From NCBI RefSeq assembly GCF_025398255.1, contig NZ_JAODNW010000027.1, positions 1 to 41,777 of the forward strand: 41,777 nucleotides of DNA. Direction: 5' to 3'. Positions 16,427-23,572 of this stretch are shown one piece after another (within the stretch, counting starts at the first letter, position 1; every line of letters starts with the position of its first letter). The stretch comes from Chelativorans intermedius (lineage in GTDB: Bacteria > Pseudomonadota > Alphaproteobacteria > Rhizobiales > Rhizobiaceae). Below the pieces are notes generated by a model. The model was given only the letters and a program-made list of their open reading frames with translations, searched no databases and was not told the DNA's origin. Both the position numbers and the translations under genes were made by a program.

Positions 16427-17728
16427 TTAGTTGGCCGGCTGAAGGCTCACTTCGTGGTCTGCCTCCGTGCCGAGCAGGTCGTTTCGGGACAAATGTCCCC
16501 AAGCCTCCGCAACCGACGTGAAGGGTCGTTGGGCTTTCTTGTCTGGCAGCGAACGGTCGATGTCCTTCAGGCCGCTGGCGGTCACCACGGCGACGACTCG
16601 ATCATCTGGTGCGATGACGTTTTTCTTCCGGAGGAACTCGATGGCGACAAAGGGGGTAACCGAGGCCAGTTCAGCGAATATCCCTTCCTTGACGGCCAGG
16701 TTCTCCTGCCAGGAGATCAGGTCGCCATTGCCGACCGGCACGGCGACGCCATCGGACTGCCTGAGCGCGTTCAATGCCTGAAACGTGCTGCGCGTGGCAC
16801 CGATCGAAACAGCAAGAGAGTCGAACCCGGCCTTCATGTCGGGTACGCAATCACCATCGTCGGCCAGCGCGGCAGTCAGCGATCCGTGCACTTCGGCGGC
16901 AACCAGCCGCGGCAGGCGGGCGATCGTGCGCTGCGCATGGAGTTCCCTAAAGCCTTGCCAAAGGCCGGCCAGTGCATCGCCATAACAAACCGGCAGAACG
17001 CACCATTCGGGAACCGCACCTCCTATCTGTTCGACAATCTCGTAAGCGAGCGTCTTGTAACCTTCGATGCCGGCCGGATGACTGCCGACAACGGGAGCAC
17101 GGAAGGGAGAGGTGGCAAACCAGCCATGACGCTCAACTCCCTCGGCGATGAAGTTCCAGCGATCGGCCTTGTCCGCAAAGGGTACGACAATTGCGCCGGT
17201 CTTGTGGATCTGGGCGAGCATCGGCCCGGCGGCGCCGGCAAAGGTGGCAACGATACAGGTGAGGCCGGCCCGTGCCGCATAAGCGGCGAGCGAGGCGCCG
17301 GCATTGCCCGATGACGCGGTTGCCACGACATGTGCCCCTTGCATGCGCGCTACTGAGACGGCAACAGACGAAAAGCGATCCTTGTGCGACCAGGTCGGGT
17401 TGCGGCCCTCGTCCTTGATGTAGAGATAAGGGAGACCGAGCCGCGCGCCGATGGCCGGTGCCGGCACAAGCGGTGTCAGGCCTTCTCCGAGGGAGACGGC
17501 ATTGGACGCAGGGCAGGGGAGGCGGTGGGCATAGCGCCACAGCGAAGGCAGCGGCGGCGCGGAGGGTGAGAGACTCTTGTCCGGCCTGATATCTTCGCCA
17601 TTCGGCAAGAGCTGTAGATTGGCCGGGGCGTCATCGTAACAGGCCGGACAGCCGCGCGAGTCGATGGCAAACTCCGCGGGATAGCGGCATCCGCAGCGGA
17701 TGCAGACATAGCCGAGGAACGTGGTCAT
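16427..17728 (-). CDS. Threonine-synthase-like PLP enzyme with N-terminal zinc ribbon
   Basis: 433-residue fold-type II PLP enzyme. Residues 8-32 hold four cysteines in two CxxC pairs (CIRCGC and CPAC), a rubredoxin-like zinc ribbon found in many class II threonine synthases and related enzymes. The PLP lysine lies in GRNPTWSHKDR, the cofactor loop is ATASSGNAGASLAAYAARAG, and VCYGDALAGLW is the second glycine-rich region. ATG 17728 overlaps the peptidase stop (ATGA); longer frames upstream run out of frame through the peptidase gene. Despite the similarity, placement with a transporter, peptidase and IclR regulator argues for breakdown of an imported compound rather than threonine biosynthesis. 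Confidence 0.9.
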   Translation of the reverse strand: MTTFLGYVCIRCGCRYPAEFAIDSRGCPACYDDAPANLQLLPNGEDIRPDKSLSPSAPPLPSLWRYAHRLPCPASNAVSLGEGLTPLVPAPAIGARLGLPYLYIKDEGRNPTWSHKDRFSSVAVSVARMQGAHVVATASSGNAGASLAAYAARAGLTCIVATFAGAAGPMLAQIHKTGAIVVPFADKADRWNFIAEGVERHGWFATSPFRAPVVGSHPAGIEGYKTLAYEIVEQIGGAVPEWCVLPVCYGDALAGLWQGFRELHAQRTIARLPRLVAAEVHGSLTAALADDGDCVPDMKAGFDSLAVSIGATRSTFQALNALRQSDGVAVPVGNGDLISWQENLAVKEGIFAELASVTPFVAIEFLRKKNVIAPDDRVVAVVTASGLKDIDRSLPDKKAQRPFTSVAEAWGHLSRNDLLGTEADHEVSLQPAN

Positions 17729-18930
17729 GGCGCCACCACGATGAGGTCGCCGCTGGTGGCCATCAGCCGCTCGACACCGTCGGCCCGCACCACCACCATG
17801 TCCTCGACCTGCAGCCCCCAGCGGCCGAGCTCGTAATAGGGCGTCTCGACACACAGGACCATGCCGGCTTCGATGATCTCGTCGCTCGTCGCCGTCAGCG
17901 ACGGGGCATCATAACCGTCGATCCCGATGCCATGGCCAACATGGTTGCGGCGGTAGTGGCCGATACCCTCCCGGCGGACCGTTTCAACGGCCGCCTCGAA
18001 GACGTCGGCGACGCGCGCGCCCGGCCTGATCAATTCGCAGGCCCGTTCGACCCCGGCTAGCAGGGCGCGGTGATAGCGGCGCACCTCCTCTGACGGCTCG
18101 CCGAAGGTAGCAATGCGGGCAATGTCGGCGCGATAGTGACGGTAGCGCCCACCGACATCGAAGCGGATGACATTGCCTTGTCTCAGCCTGCGATCGGAAG
18201 GCTGGACGTTCATCAGCGCGCTTCTCTCGCCGAAGCCGATGCAGCCCAGCACCGGAAAGGCGTCGTCCTGAACGGTCTGGGCATGGAAGGCGCGCGCGAG
18301 TTCGACTTCGCTTACTCCCTCACGGGCGACACCGAGTGCGGCCTTGATCGAGCGCTCAGCGATCTCGGCGACCCTGGCTAACCTGGCGATCTCTTCCGGC
18401 GTCTTGACGGCACGCGCATTGCGGAACAGTCCAGCGGCCGGGACCAGGCTGGCGCCGGGCAGGCGTTCTCGAAGGGCTTCGAGCTGACCGGGCATCAACC
18501 CGATCTCATCAATGCCGATACGGGCGCGACTGAGACCCGCATCCGTTATCCCCGCGACGAGCGCGGAAAGCGCATCGCCATGATCGTGCGCCTCCTGCAG
18601 CTCGATCAGCCGCTGGCTGACCGGATCCTTTGCATCGGGGTTCCCGTCGACATGGAAGGCGCCATATCGGCGCACGCGCTCGACCCAGATTTGCTGGTCG
18701 GCGACCAGATCGAGCGTGGCCGTGCTGGTGACGATCTCAGCTTCCCCCTTGCCAGGCGCGGGCCATACGACATAGGCCTGAGGGCCGCGACGGATCCATT
18801 GTGGTAGCGCCCAGAAGCCGCTCGTATAGGTGACGTTTTCCGGGGTCGTGGCGATAACCGCATCGAGCTGCAGCTCGGCCATCCGAGCGTGAAGGCGATC
18901 CTTGTTGAGCAGCACGGCATCAGGCGGCAT
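17725..18930 (-). CDS. M24-family metallopeptidase (Xaa-Pro dipeptidase/creatinase-like)
   Basis: 401-residue pita-bread-fold hydrolase. The N-terminal creatinase-like domain (about 1-145) precedes the catalytic domain with the five dinuclear-metal ligands in order: Asp in RFDVGGRYRHY, Asp in ADIARI, His in NHVGHGIG, Glu in VETPYYE and Glu in VEDMVVV. I place the start at ATG 18930 (AGGGA eight bases upstream), eleven bases inside the IclR stop; a GTG at 18963 would add eleven residues. M24 relatives include ectoine hydrolase DoeA, creatinase and prolidases, so a C-N bond in an imported amino-acid derivative is a likely target; the exact substrate is unknown. Confidence 0.92.
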   Translation of the reverse strand: MPPDAVLLNKDRLHARMAELQLDAVIATTPENVTYTSGFWALPQWIRRGPQAYVVWPAPGKGEAEIVTSTATLDLVADQQIWVERVRRYGAFHVDGNPDAKDPVSQRLIELQEAHDHGDALSALVAGITDAGLSRARIGIDEIGLMPGQLEALRERLPGASLVPAAGLFRNARAVKTPEEIARLARVAEIAERSIKAALGVAREGVSEVELARAFHAQTVQDDAFPVLGCIGFGERSALMNVQPSDRRLRQGNVIRFDVGGRYRHYRADIARIATFGEPSEEVRRYHRALLAGVERACELIRPGARVADVFEAAVETVRREGIGHYRRNHVGHGIGIDGYDAPSLTATSDEIIEAGMVLCVETPYYELGRWGLQVEDMVVVRADGVERLMATSGDLIVVAP

Positions 18931-19717
18931 GGCGGGGATCCCTGCCTTCCGGCTCGCTCTCACTAGCGAAACCCAGTTCCGCCGAGATTCGCGCGGCGGC
19001 CGCCATCACCTTTTCCCCCACCTCGGCAATTTCGATCTGCGGGCCGACGGAGCGGGGATAGGCCACGCTGATGGCGGCGACTACCGAGCCGCTGGAACCG
19101 CGCACCGGCGCGCCGACCGAAATGACGCCAAGGATGTTTTCGTCGAGCGAGGTGGTGTAACCGACCGTGTGTGCGGTGCGGAGCTGGCTGATCAGTCGAC
19201 CGGGCTCGGTCACAGTCCGCGGCGTCAGCCTTTCGAGCGGCGCTTCGCCGAGTATCTCGCCGATCGCCTCATCGGAAAGTCCGAGAAGCAGAGCCTTGCC
19301 GAGTGCGGTTGAATGAAGCGCCATCCTCTCGCCGGGTGAAGATCGGATGACGACCGGGCTGCGGCTCTGGACGGCCAGCAGATAAAGACCTGCCGAACCG
19401 CGGCGCACCCCCAGAAAGGCATTGAAGCAGCCCTCGGCTGCCAGCGCCTGCAATTCCGGTTCGGCAAGGCCGATCAACCGGTCCTTGCGCAGCACGTGCT
19501 GGGCGAGCGCCAGCACGCCATGGCCGATGCGATAGCGCCGCGTGTCGGCTGCCTGTTCGACATAGCCGTGGTCAGCAAGCGTGTTCAGAAGTCTCTGGAT
19601 GGCGGGGGCGCTGAGTTCCAGTCGCCGGGCGATCTCGCGCACGCCGACCGGTTCGTCTGAGTCCTTCAACACCTCCAGTACCGAAAGCCCGCGTTCCAGG
19701 GAAAGGCTGCCTGACAT
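18920..19717 (-). CDS. IclR-family transcriptional regulator
   Basis: 265 residues. N-terminal winged helix (about 8-70: GLSVLEVLKDSDEPVGVREI, with SAPAIQRLLNTLADHGYV) and C-terminal effector domain (about 85-250) with the family segments GERMALHSTALGKALLLGL, VGYTTSLDENILGV and SVGAPVRGSSGSVVAAISV. ATG 19717 has AAAGGAACG upstream; the frame continues to 19786, but that stretch contains the promoter and operator. It is the first gene of an operon that encodes an M24 peptidase, a PLP enzyme and a Tct transporter, and probably responds to the imported compound or a breakdown product. Confidence 0.94.
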   Translation of the reverse strand: MSGSLSLERGLSVLEVLKDSDEPVGVREIARRLELSAPAIQRLLNTLADHGYVEQAADTRRYRIGHGVLALAQHVLRKDRLIGLAEPELQALAAEGCFNAFLGVRRGSAGLYLLAVQSRSPVVIRSSPGERMALHSTALGKALLLGLSDEAIGEILGEAPLERLTPRTVTEPGRLISQLRTAHTVGYTTSLDENILGVISVGAPVRGSSGSVVAAISVAYPRSVGPQIEIAEVGEKVMAAAARISAELGFASESEPEGRDPRHAA

Positions 19718-19718
19718 G

Positions 19719-19746
19719 ATCGTTCCTTTAATAGGAATATCGTTCC
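19719..19746. promoter_or_regulatory. Candidate IclR operator
   Basis: Overlapping dyads TTCCT (19723-19727) / AGGAA (19733-19737) and GGAA (19734-19737) / TTCC (19743-19746). The octamer ATCGTTCC occurs at 19719-19726 and 19739-19746, exactly 20 bases apart. GGAA-N5-TTCC is close to known IclR-family sites, and the site lies between the probable promoter and the iclR-type start codon, as expected for autoregulation. Confidence 0.6.
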
Positions 19747-19756
19747 GATGATTGAC

Positions 19757-19786
19757 AGTTAAGCGGATGATCCTGCACGCTGTCAA
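19757..19786 (-). promoter_or_regulatory. Probable sigma-70 promoter of the IclR-led operon
   Basis: On the minus strand a perfect TTGACA (19786-19781) is followed after 18 bases by TTAACT (19762-19757), a modest -10. Transcription would start near 19750, just before the candidate operator. TTGACAG (19752-19758) and CTGTCAA (19780-19786) also form a seven-base inverted repeat. Confidence 0.45.
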
Positions 19787-19797
19787 GCACGAATGTT

Positions 19798-19807
19798 CAC
19801 TATAGTG
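19798..19807. promoter_or_regulatory. Palindrome upstream of XRE gene
   Basis: CACTATAGTG is a perfect ten-base palindrome about 40 bases before the XRE gene start, and the related half AGTGTG recurs near 19819-19824. It is a plausible self-binding site for the downstream regulator. Confidence 0.4.
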
Positions 19808-19845
19808 TGTCGCTCTAAAGTGTGCGGTGCGGCGACCATGCGGCC

Positions 19846-20157
19846 ATGGATATCCGCGTGGTGGTCGGTCTCAACGTGCAGCGCCTCAGGCGCGAGCGCG
19901 ACATTTCCCAGGAGGAACTGTCGCTGGAGTCGGGCTGCACGCGCGGCTATCTGAGTGGCATCGAGACCGGTCGCCGCAATCCCACTGTCCTGTTTCTGGC
20001 AAGCCTAGCCAAAGCGCTAAAGGCCGACGTGTCGGAGTTCTTCGTCAAGCCGGCAAAGATCCGGGCCAGTAAGAAGGGTGGCACTCCGGCGGCGGGGCAA
20101 AGTGTGAAAGAGCCGGTTTTGAAAGCGAGAAGGGCGCGAGCGCGCCCTTCGAAATAG
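19846..20157 (+). CDS. XRE-family regulator with basic tail
   Basis: 103 residues. Residues 1-66 form a Cro/CI helix-turn-helix (GLNVQRLRRERDISQEELSL, then GCTRGYLSGIETGRRNPTV and LAKALKADVSEFF). A Lys/Arg-rich tail ends ARRARARPSK. The frame also opens at GTG 19822, but ATG 19846 begins the domain. It is divergent from the IclR-led operon and convergent with the second XRE gene. Its position next to the quorum-sensing genes suggests a role in ICE control similar to that of QseC-type proteins, but which of the two XRE genes is the counterpart cannot be settled here. The last ten codons are also a near-perfect DNA hairpin. Confidence 0.88.
   Translation: MDIRVVVGLNVQRLRRERDISQEELSLESGCTRGYLSGIETGRRNPTVLFLASLAKALKADVSEFFVKPAKIRASKKGGTPAAGQSVKEPVLKARRARARPSK
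20129..20150 (+). terminator. Hairpin overlapping the 3' end of the XRE gene
   Basis: GAAGGGCGCG (20129-20138) and CGCGCCCTTC (20141-20150) form a perfect ten-base stem with a two-base core, ending five bases before the stop codon. No T-run follows. It may help stop transcription between the convergent regulators. Confidence 0.45.
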
Positions 20158-20169
20158 CCGGGTGGCCAA

Positions 20170-20184
20170 GCCAATTCGATTGGC
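20170..20184. terminator. Small hairpin between convergent XRE genes
   Basis: GCCAAT (20170-20175) and ATTGGC (20179-20184) pair around a TCG loop, inside the 36-base gap between two convergent regulators. A bidirectional terminator is plausible, though no T-run accompanies it. Confidence 0.4.
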
Positions 20185-20193
20185 CCCGGGATT

Positions 20194-20418
20194 TCAGTGC
20201 CGGGGCGGCAGCTCGCGCCGGATCAGCCGCTCGACGTCGACCTGCAGCGCCAACGCGATCGCTTCGAGCGTGTCGACCGTTGGCGAATTCTCCTCGCGCT
20301 CGAGCTTGCCGACATAGTTACGGTCAAGCCCGGCAAGATCGGCCAACTGCTCCTGCGTCAGGCCGGCAGCCTGACGCAGCAGTCTCAGATTGCGGGCTAC
20401 GACCGATCTCAGCCTCAT
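20194..20418 (-). CDS. Small XRE-family regulator (QseC-like position)
   Basis: 74 residues, a single Cro/CI helix-turn-helix: RNLRLLRQAAGLTQEQLADL, GLDRNYVGKLEREENSPTV and IALALQVDVERLI. The start ATG 20418 lies 148 bases from the divergent LuxR gene. In ICEMlSymR7A a small HTH protein, QseC, controls the anti-activator gene qseM; this protein has the right size and neighbourhood. No qseM-like DUF2285 gene is adjacent, so the equivalence is unproven. Alternatively it represses the luxR-type gene directly. Confidence 0.85.
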   Translation of the reverse strand: MRLRSVVARNLRLLRQAAGLTQEQLADLAGLDRNYVGKLEREENSPTVDTLEAIALALQVDVERLIRRELPPRH

Positions 20419-20566
20419 GCGCCGAGACAGTCAAGATGCCGCGTTTGCCTCCACCTATTATAGTAATCATTCGTATGCTGGAGGCTTGTTTCGCCGTTGC
20501 AGCCATAGGTAAGTTTTTCCTTCTGGAGTCGCCTGGATCGGGCGGAATTCGCCCGCTTCGTTGCAG
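20419..20566. promoter_or_regulatory. Divergent control region, XRE gene / traR-like gene
   Basis: 148 bases with several dyads: GCCTCC (20447-20452) / GGAGGC (20480-20485) flanking an AT-rich core that includes CTATTATAG (20455-20463), and GGGCG (20540-20544) / CGCCC (20550-20554) close to the luxR-type start. The AT-rich core is the likely promoter and operator area for both genes. Confidence 0.45.
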
Positions 20567-21295
20567 ATGAAGCAAAACGAACTCTTCGATGTTCTTCAGG
20601 CCGCCGAAAAAATCGACCAGGCGACAAACGTCGACGAAATTCTCGGCACGCTCTGTTCTTGCCTCGAACAATACGGCTTTTGCGCCTGCCTGATCACCCA
20701 GCTGCCGCTGACGCATGAATCGCGCTGGCAGGAATATATCCTTGCCAACTGCTGGCCGCAGGAATGGTACCAGCATTACAATGCCACCGGTCACTTTCGC
20801 CACGATCCTTGCGTGGCTCACTGCCGCCGTACGGCCGATCCGTTCCTCTGGAGTGAAGTCAGTCGAAAGAACCTGGAGGCGTCCGCCCGCTTGGTGATGG
20901 ATGAAGCAACCGAATTCGGCCTCCGGCAGGGCATTTGCGTACCGGTTCACGCGCCGTTTGCGCCACCTACCGTGGTCACGGTATCGGGGGAGATTGCCGA
21001 TCTTGTACCTGCCACCCGACTCATTGTCTGCCTTCTCGCCCGTCAGGCTCTGGAGTCGGTATCGCGGTTGCGTTCTGGTTCGGGCGACTCCGCGAAGCCG
21101 GTTCTTTCCGGCCGGGAGCGCGAGGTCTTGCGGTGGGTGGCCGACGGCAAGACGGCCTGGGAGGTCTCTCGCATCCTATCCCTCTCCGAGCATACCGTCC
21201 TGACACATCAGCGCAACGCCAAGCAGAAGCTTGACGCCGCCAACAATGTCCATGCAGTCGTGAAGGCCTTCCTCAGGCACGAAATCCAGCCCTGA
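20567..21295 (+). CDS. traR: LuxR-family quorum-sensing regulator (TraR-like)
   Basis: 242 residues: N-terminal autoinducer-binding domain (about 15-160; W-x-x-Y residues in NCWPQEWYQHYNATGHFRHD, then DPCVAHCRR and FGLRQGICVPVHAP) and a C-terminal LuxR helix-turn-helix (about 175-240: LSGREREVLRWVADGKTAWE, then ILSLSEHTVLTHQRNAKQKL). It should bind an acyl-homoserine lactone and activate transcription. ATG 20567 is chosen over TTG 20561. The acyl-HSL synthase gene follows 73 bases later, and the split fseA gene after that, the order known from ICEMlSymR7A-type elements. No convincing tra box could be picked out by eye. Confidence 0.92.
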   Translation: MKQNELFDVLQAAEKIDQATNVDEILGTLCSCLEQYGFCACLITQLPLTHESRWQEYILANCWPQEWYQHYNATGHFRHDPCVAHCRRTADPFLWSEVSRKNLEASARLVMDEATEFGLRQGICVPVHAPFAPPTVVTVSGEIADLVPATRLIVCLLARQALESVSRLRSGSGDSAKPVLSGREREVLRWVADGKTAWEVSRILSLSEHTVLTHQRNAKQKLDAANNVHAVVKAFLRHEIQP

Positions 21296-21368
21296 TAAAT
21301 CCCCAGATCTCGGTATGGCGGGCACGATCCTTCCCGGCCTAGGAACATGGAAAGCGGGGGGATTCGCC

Positions 21369-22043
21369 ATGTTCCATATTCACATTGTCGATCGTTCGAA
21401 CCGAGGCGCTTATCGTGATGAACTCGAACAGCATTATCGACTGCGCCATGAAATCTATGTCGGCGAGCGCGGCTGGCACAATCTCGCACGCCCCGACGGC
21501 CGCGAGGTCGATGCCTTTGATACCGAGGACGCCGTCTATCTGCTCGGTATCCTGCCCGGGAAAGGTGTGGTTGCCGGCTCGCGTCTGGTGCCGAGCCTAA
21601 AGCCGCATCTGATGAGTGAAGTTTTCCCTCAGCTCGCGCCTCAGGGTGTGCCGCGGGCTAACGACATCTTCGAGTGGACGCGGATATTCGTCGTGCCGGC
21701 GCTGCGTCGCCCGGGAAGTCCCTGTCTGGCCGCCGGCATCGTCTATTGTGGCATCGTCGAGTTCTGCCTCCAGCGGGGCGTCAGCCAGCTCTCGATTGTC
21801 TGCGAGACCTATTGGATCGATCGCTTGGCCAAGCTCGGCTGGAGCCCGCGCCCGCTCGGGCGGCCGATCGAGCATCGTGGTGAGACCATTATCGGCCTCA
21901 TGGTCGACACGGGTGAGGCCGCGCTCGAAACAACGCGGCAGGCTTACGCCATCAGCCATTCGGTGCTGTGGGCGCAACGCCACCAGGATCCTAGCCGCTC
22001 AGGCGATTTCCATTACACAGCGGGGGCAGCGACAGGAGGGTGA
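21369..22043 (+). CDS. traI: Acyl-homoserine-lactone synthase (LuxI/TraI-like)
   Basis: 224 residues. It makes the diffusible acyl-HSL from S-adenosylmethionine and acyl-ACP. The invariant residues of the family are visible: Arg and Trp in RLRHEIYVGERGW, two Asp in EVDAFDTED, Arg in AGSRLVPS, and Glu/Arg in FEWTRIFV. The frame opens earlier, but ATG 21369 has a GGGGGGA box and starts the conserved N-terminus MFHIHIVDRSN. Its C-terminus ends seven bases before the fseA start, so signal production and the excision activator share a transcript, giving positive feedback once TraR is active. Confidence 0.93.
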   Translation: MFHIHIVDRSNRGAYRDELEQHYRLRHEIYVGERGWHNLARPDGREVDAFDTEDAVYLLGILPGKGVVAGSRLVPSLKPHLMSEVFPQLAPQGVPRANDIFEWTRIFVVPALRRPGSPCLAAGIVYCGIVEFCLQRGVSQLSIVCETYWIDRLAKLGWSPRPLGRPIEHRGETIIGLMVDTGEAALETTRQAYAISHSVLWAQRHQDPSRSGDFHYTAGAATGG

Positions 22044-22050
22044 GAACCGG

Positions 22051-22401
22051 ATGACGGAAGTAAGCGAGGATACTTCCTTCGAGGACTGGCGGGACAGCAC
22101 CAACTACCGCCACCTGCTCAATCTCGATCGCGCCGACTGGGCCTGGGAATTCCTGCGCCGCCATCCCGATTGTCCCAGCTTTCTGATCATGCCGAGGTCA
22201 CGCCAGCTCTTGCGCGCGGCGCCACCAATCAATCTTGTCACCCTCGAGGAAGAACTGGACCATGCCCTGTCTTGGGGGTTGCGATTTCGCCGATGCGCTG
22301 TCCTCACCGGCCTACGCCTCTTCGGTCTTCTGGCGCGGCGATTGCCATGCCAACATCCTGCCGGTCGAGGCCTTTCCGGCCGGCTTCGTCGGCGACGCTG
22401 A
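22051..22401 (+). CDS. fseA: fseA 5' reading frame (DUF6499 domain)
   Basis: 116 codons in frame one. ATG 22051 follows GGAGGG by ten bases and is seven bases after traI. Residues 10-42 (FEDWRDSTNYRHLLNLDRAD, then WAWEFLRRHPDC) are a DUF6499 domain. From about codon 77 the sequence becomes Arg/Leu-rich and unlike any relative (LRFRRCAVLTGLRLFGLLAR), ending at TGA 22399. The sense of the protein continues in the +1 frame, so on its own this gives a short product probably lacking the activating domain. Together with the next entry it matches the msi172/msi171 pair that makes FseA by +1 frameshifting. Confidence 0.85.
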   Translation: MTEVSEDTSFEDWRDSTNYRHLLNLDRADWAWEFLRRHPDCPSFLIMPRSRQLLRAAPPINLVTLEEELDHALSWGLRFRRCAVLTGLRLFGLLARRLPCQHPAGRGLSGRLRRRR

Positions 22402-22864
22402 TTCCTTTGACCTTCTCAGCGTTCCTCATCCGGTCACTGTTCTGCGTTCGCTGGATGGTGAGCATGTGCTGATTTGCGATGGGCCGCGATCACTGCGTCT
22501 CGATGTCATTGCCGGAAGCCTTCTTTCCGGTCCGGTACGGCTCGGCTACTGCCTGTCGGGCTTTGCCGGCGTCGAGGCCAAAGTGATGACCCTGCGTCGA
22601 CTTCTGGCGCTCGAACGGCTCGGCCGCCTGCCCAGCGCATTGTTTCGCCCCGAACGCAAAGCGCGGCGCTGGGGCATGGTGCTGCAGGCCTATGACGGCA
22701 TGCGCGCCGGAGCCAGCCAGCGCGAGATCGCGACCATCCTTTACGGCGAAGAACGTGTCCGGGCTGACTGGGAGGCCGGCTATCTAAGAACCCGCGTCCA
22801 ACGCCTCATCCGCACCGCCGAGAAGATGATCGTCGGTGGTGGCTATCGCGTGCTGCTGCAATAG
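22262..22864 (+). CDS. fseA: fseA 3' reading frame (DUF2285 domain)
   Basis: Frame two stays open from 22187 (after TGA 22184-22186) to TAG 22862-22864. From about 22280 it encodes the natural continuation of the first frame: DFADALSSPAYASSVFWRGD, then a C-terminal DUF2285 domain (about the last 105 residues: RLGYCLSGFAGVEAKVMTLR ... REIATILYGEERVRADW ... GGGYRVLLQ). ATG 22262 could be an independent start, with GAGGA some distance upstream, so a free DUF2285 protein is possible. The +1 fusion of both frames would be 270 residues, the expected arrangement for the excision activator FseA, which switches on the rdfS-led genes in R7A. Confidence 0.82.
   Translation: MPCLGGCDFADALSSPAYASSVFWRGDCHANILPVEAFPAGFVGDADSFDLLSVPHPVTVLRSLDGEHVLICDGPRSLRLDVIAGSLLSGPVRLGYCLSGFAGVEAKVMTLRRLLALERLGRLPSALFRPERKARRWGMVLQAYDGMRAGASQREIATILYGEERVRADWEAGYLRTRVQRLIRTAEKMIVGGGYRVLLQ
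22273..22285 (+). other. Candidate +1 programmed ribosomal frameshift site
   Basis: Frame-one codons TGG GGG TTG CGA run from 22273 to 22284. Slipping one base forward on GGG (to GGT) or skipping after TTG joins the frames so that HALSWG is followed by DFADALSSPAY, which fits the WGL-F spacing of intact DUF6499-DUF2285 proteins. The shift must occur between 22187, where frame two opens, and 22398, where frame one ends. The exact base is my inference from the domain alignment. Confidence 0.6.
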
Positions 22865-22928
22865 GCCCACGCGGCTTTGAAGGTGCCGCTCTTCCGTGGG
22901 GCTTGGTGCGTCTCGTACAGCGAGCAGC

Positions 22929-22948
22929 GGCTCCAATCCTCCGGAGCC
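22929..22948 (+). repeat. Leader hairpin upstream of nuclease-like gene
   Basis: GGCTCC (22929-22934) and GGAGCC (22943-22948) pair around eight bases in the 186-base leader between fseA and the next gene. Two short GGCT/AGCC stems follow before the GGAG ribosome binding site. The leader has no T-run. Confidence 0.4.
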
Positions 22949-23050
22949 CTACGCCGGGTGCGAGAGGAAAAGGGTGGCCTCGGGCGGGCGAAGGGCTGAC
23001 AGCCGAGTGAAGGCTGGAAGCCGGAAACCCCGTGAGAAGGAGCCGCCTCC

Positions 23051-23572
23051 ATGTTCCAGTTCGTCCGCCTGTCCGCCGCCATCGGGATTCTGTTCTTCGC
23101 CTTCGTGTCCTTCTGGCCCGCGCTCGACAAGGAACATTCCGGCCCGGCCAAGGTGATCGATGCCGACACGATCAAGATCGACGGCGAGAGACACCGTCTC
23201 TACGGCATAGACGCCGTCGAATTCGACCAGACCTGCCGCAGCCGCGACGGCGCGACATGGCCATGCGGCAGGGAAGCCGCTGCCGCGCTCACCAAATTCC
23301 TCAAAGGCCGCACGGTCACCTGCGAGGTCAGGGGCGGCGGAAAGCGTGACGCCTACGGACGATTCATATCCATCTGCTACGCGGGCGGCGACAACATTGC
23401 CGCTTGGGCATCGCGCAGCGGCTGGGCTGTTGCCGACCCTGACGCCCACCGCCTCTACAACTATACGAGCGACGAGGGCATGGCCCGGTTCCTGCGCAAG
23501 GGAATCTGGGACGGAACCTTCGATCCGCCCGACGAGTGGCGGCGCAGGCGGCAGGCGGGAGATCGGCCATGA
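23051..23572 (+). CDS. Thermonuclease-family (SNase-like) protein
   Basis: 173 residues. An N-terminal hydrophobic segment (about 4-24, LSAAIGILFFAFVSFWPAL) is a signal peptide or anchor. The OB-fold staphylococcal-nuclease-like domain follows: VIDADTIKIDGERHRLYGID with the Asp/Asp pair, TCRSRD, GREAAAALTKFLKGRTVTCE, and KRDAYGRFISICYAGG. The catalytic Arg positions appear retained in outline (HRLYGID, DAYGRF), but activity is not assured. Genes of this type are common in rhizobial plasmid and ICE backbones. ATG 23051 has GGAG nine bases upstream; the stop overlaps the following gene by four bases. Confidence 0.85.
   Translation: MFQFVRLSAAIGILFFAFVSFWPALDKEHSGPAKVIDADTIKIDGERHRLYGIDAVEFDQTCRSRDGATWPCGREAAAALTKFLKGRTVTCEVRGGGKRDAYGRFISICYAGGDNIAAWASRSGWAVADPDAHRLYNYTSDEGMARFLRKGIWDGTFDPPDEWRRRRQAGDRP

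Noticed and set aside
21295-21368. Possible tra/lux box upstream of traI
   Set aside because: AGATCT with partly symmetric flanks near 21305 was considered, but the symmetry is weak and I cannot support a LuxR-type site by eye.
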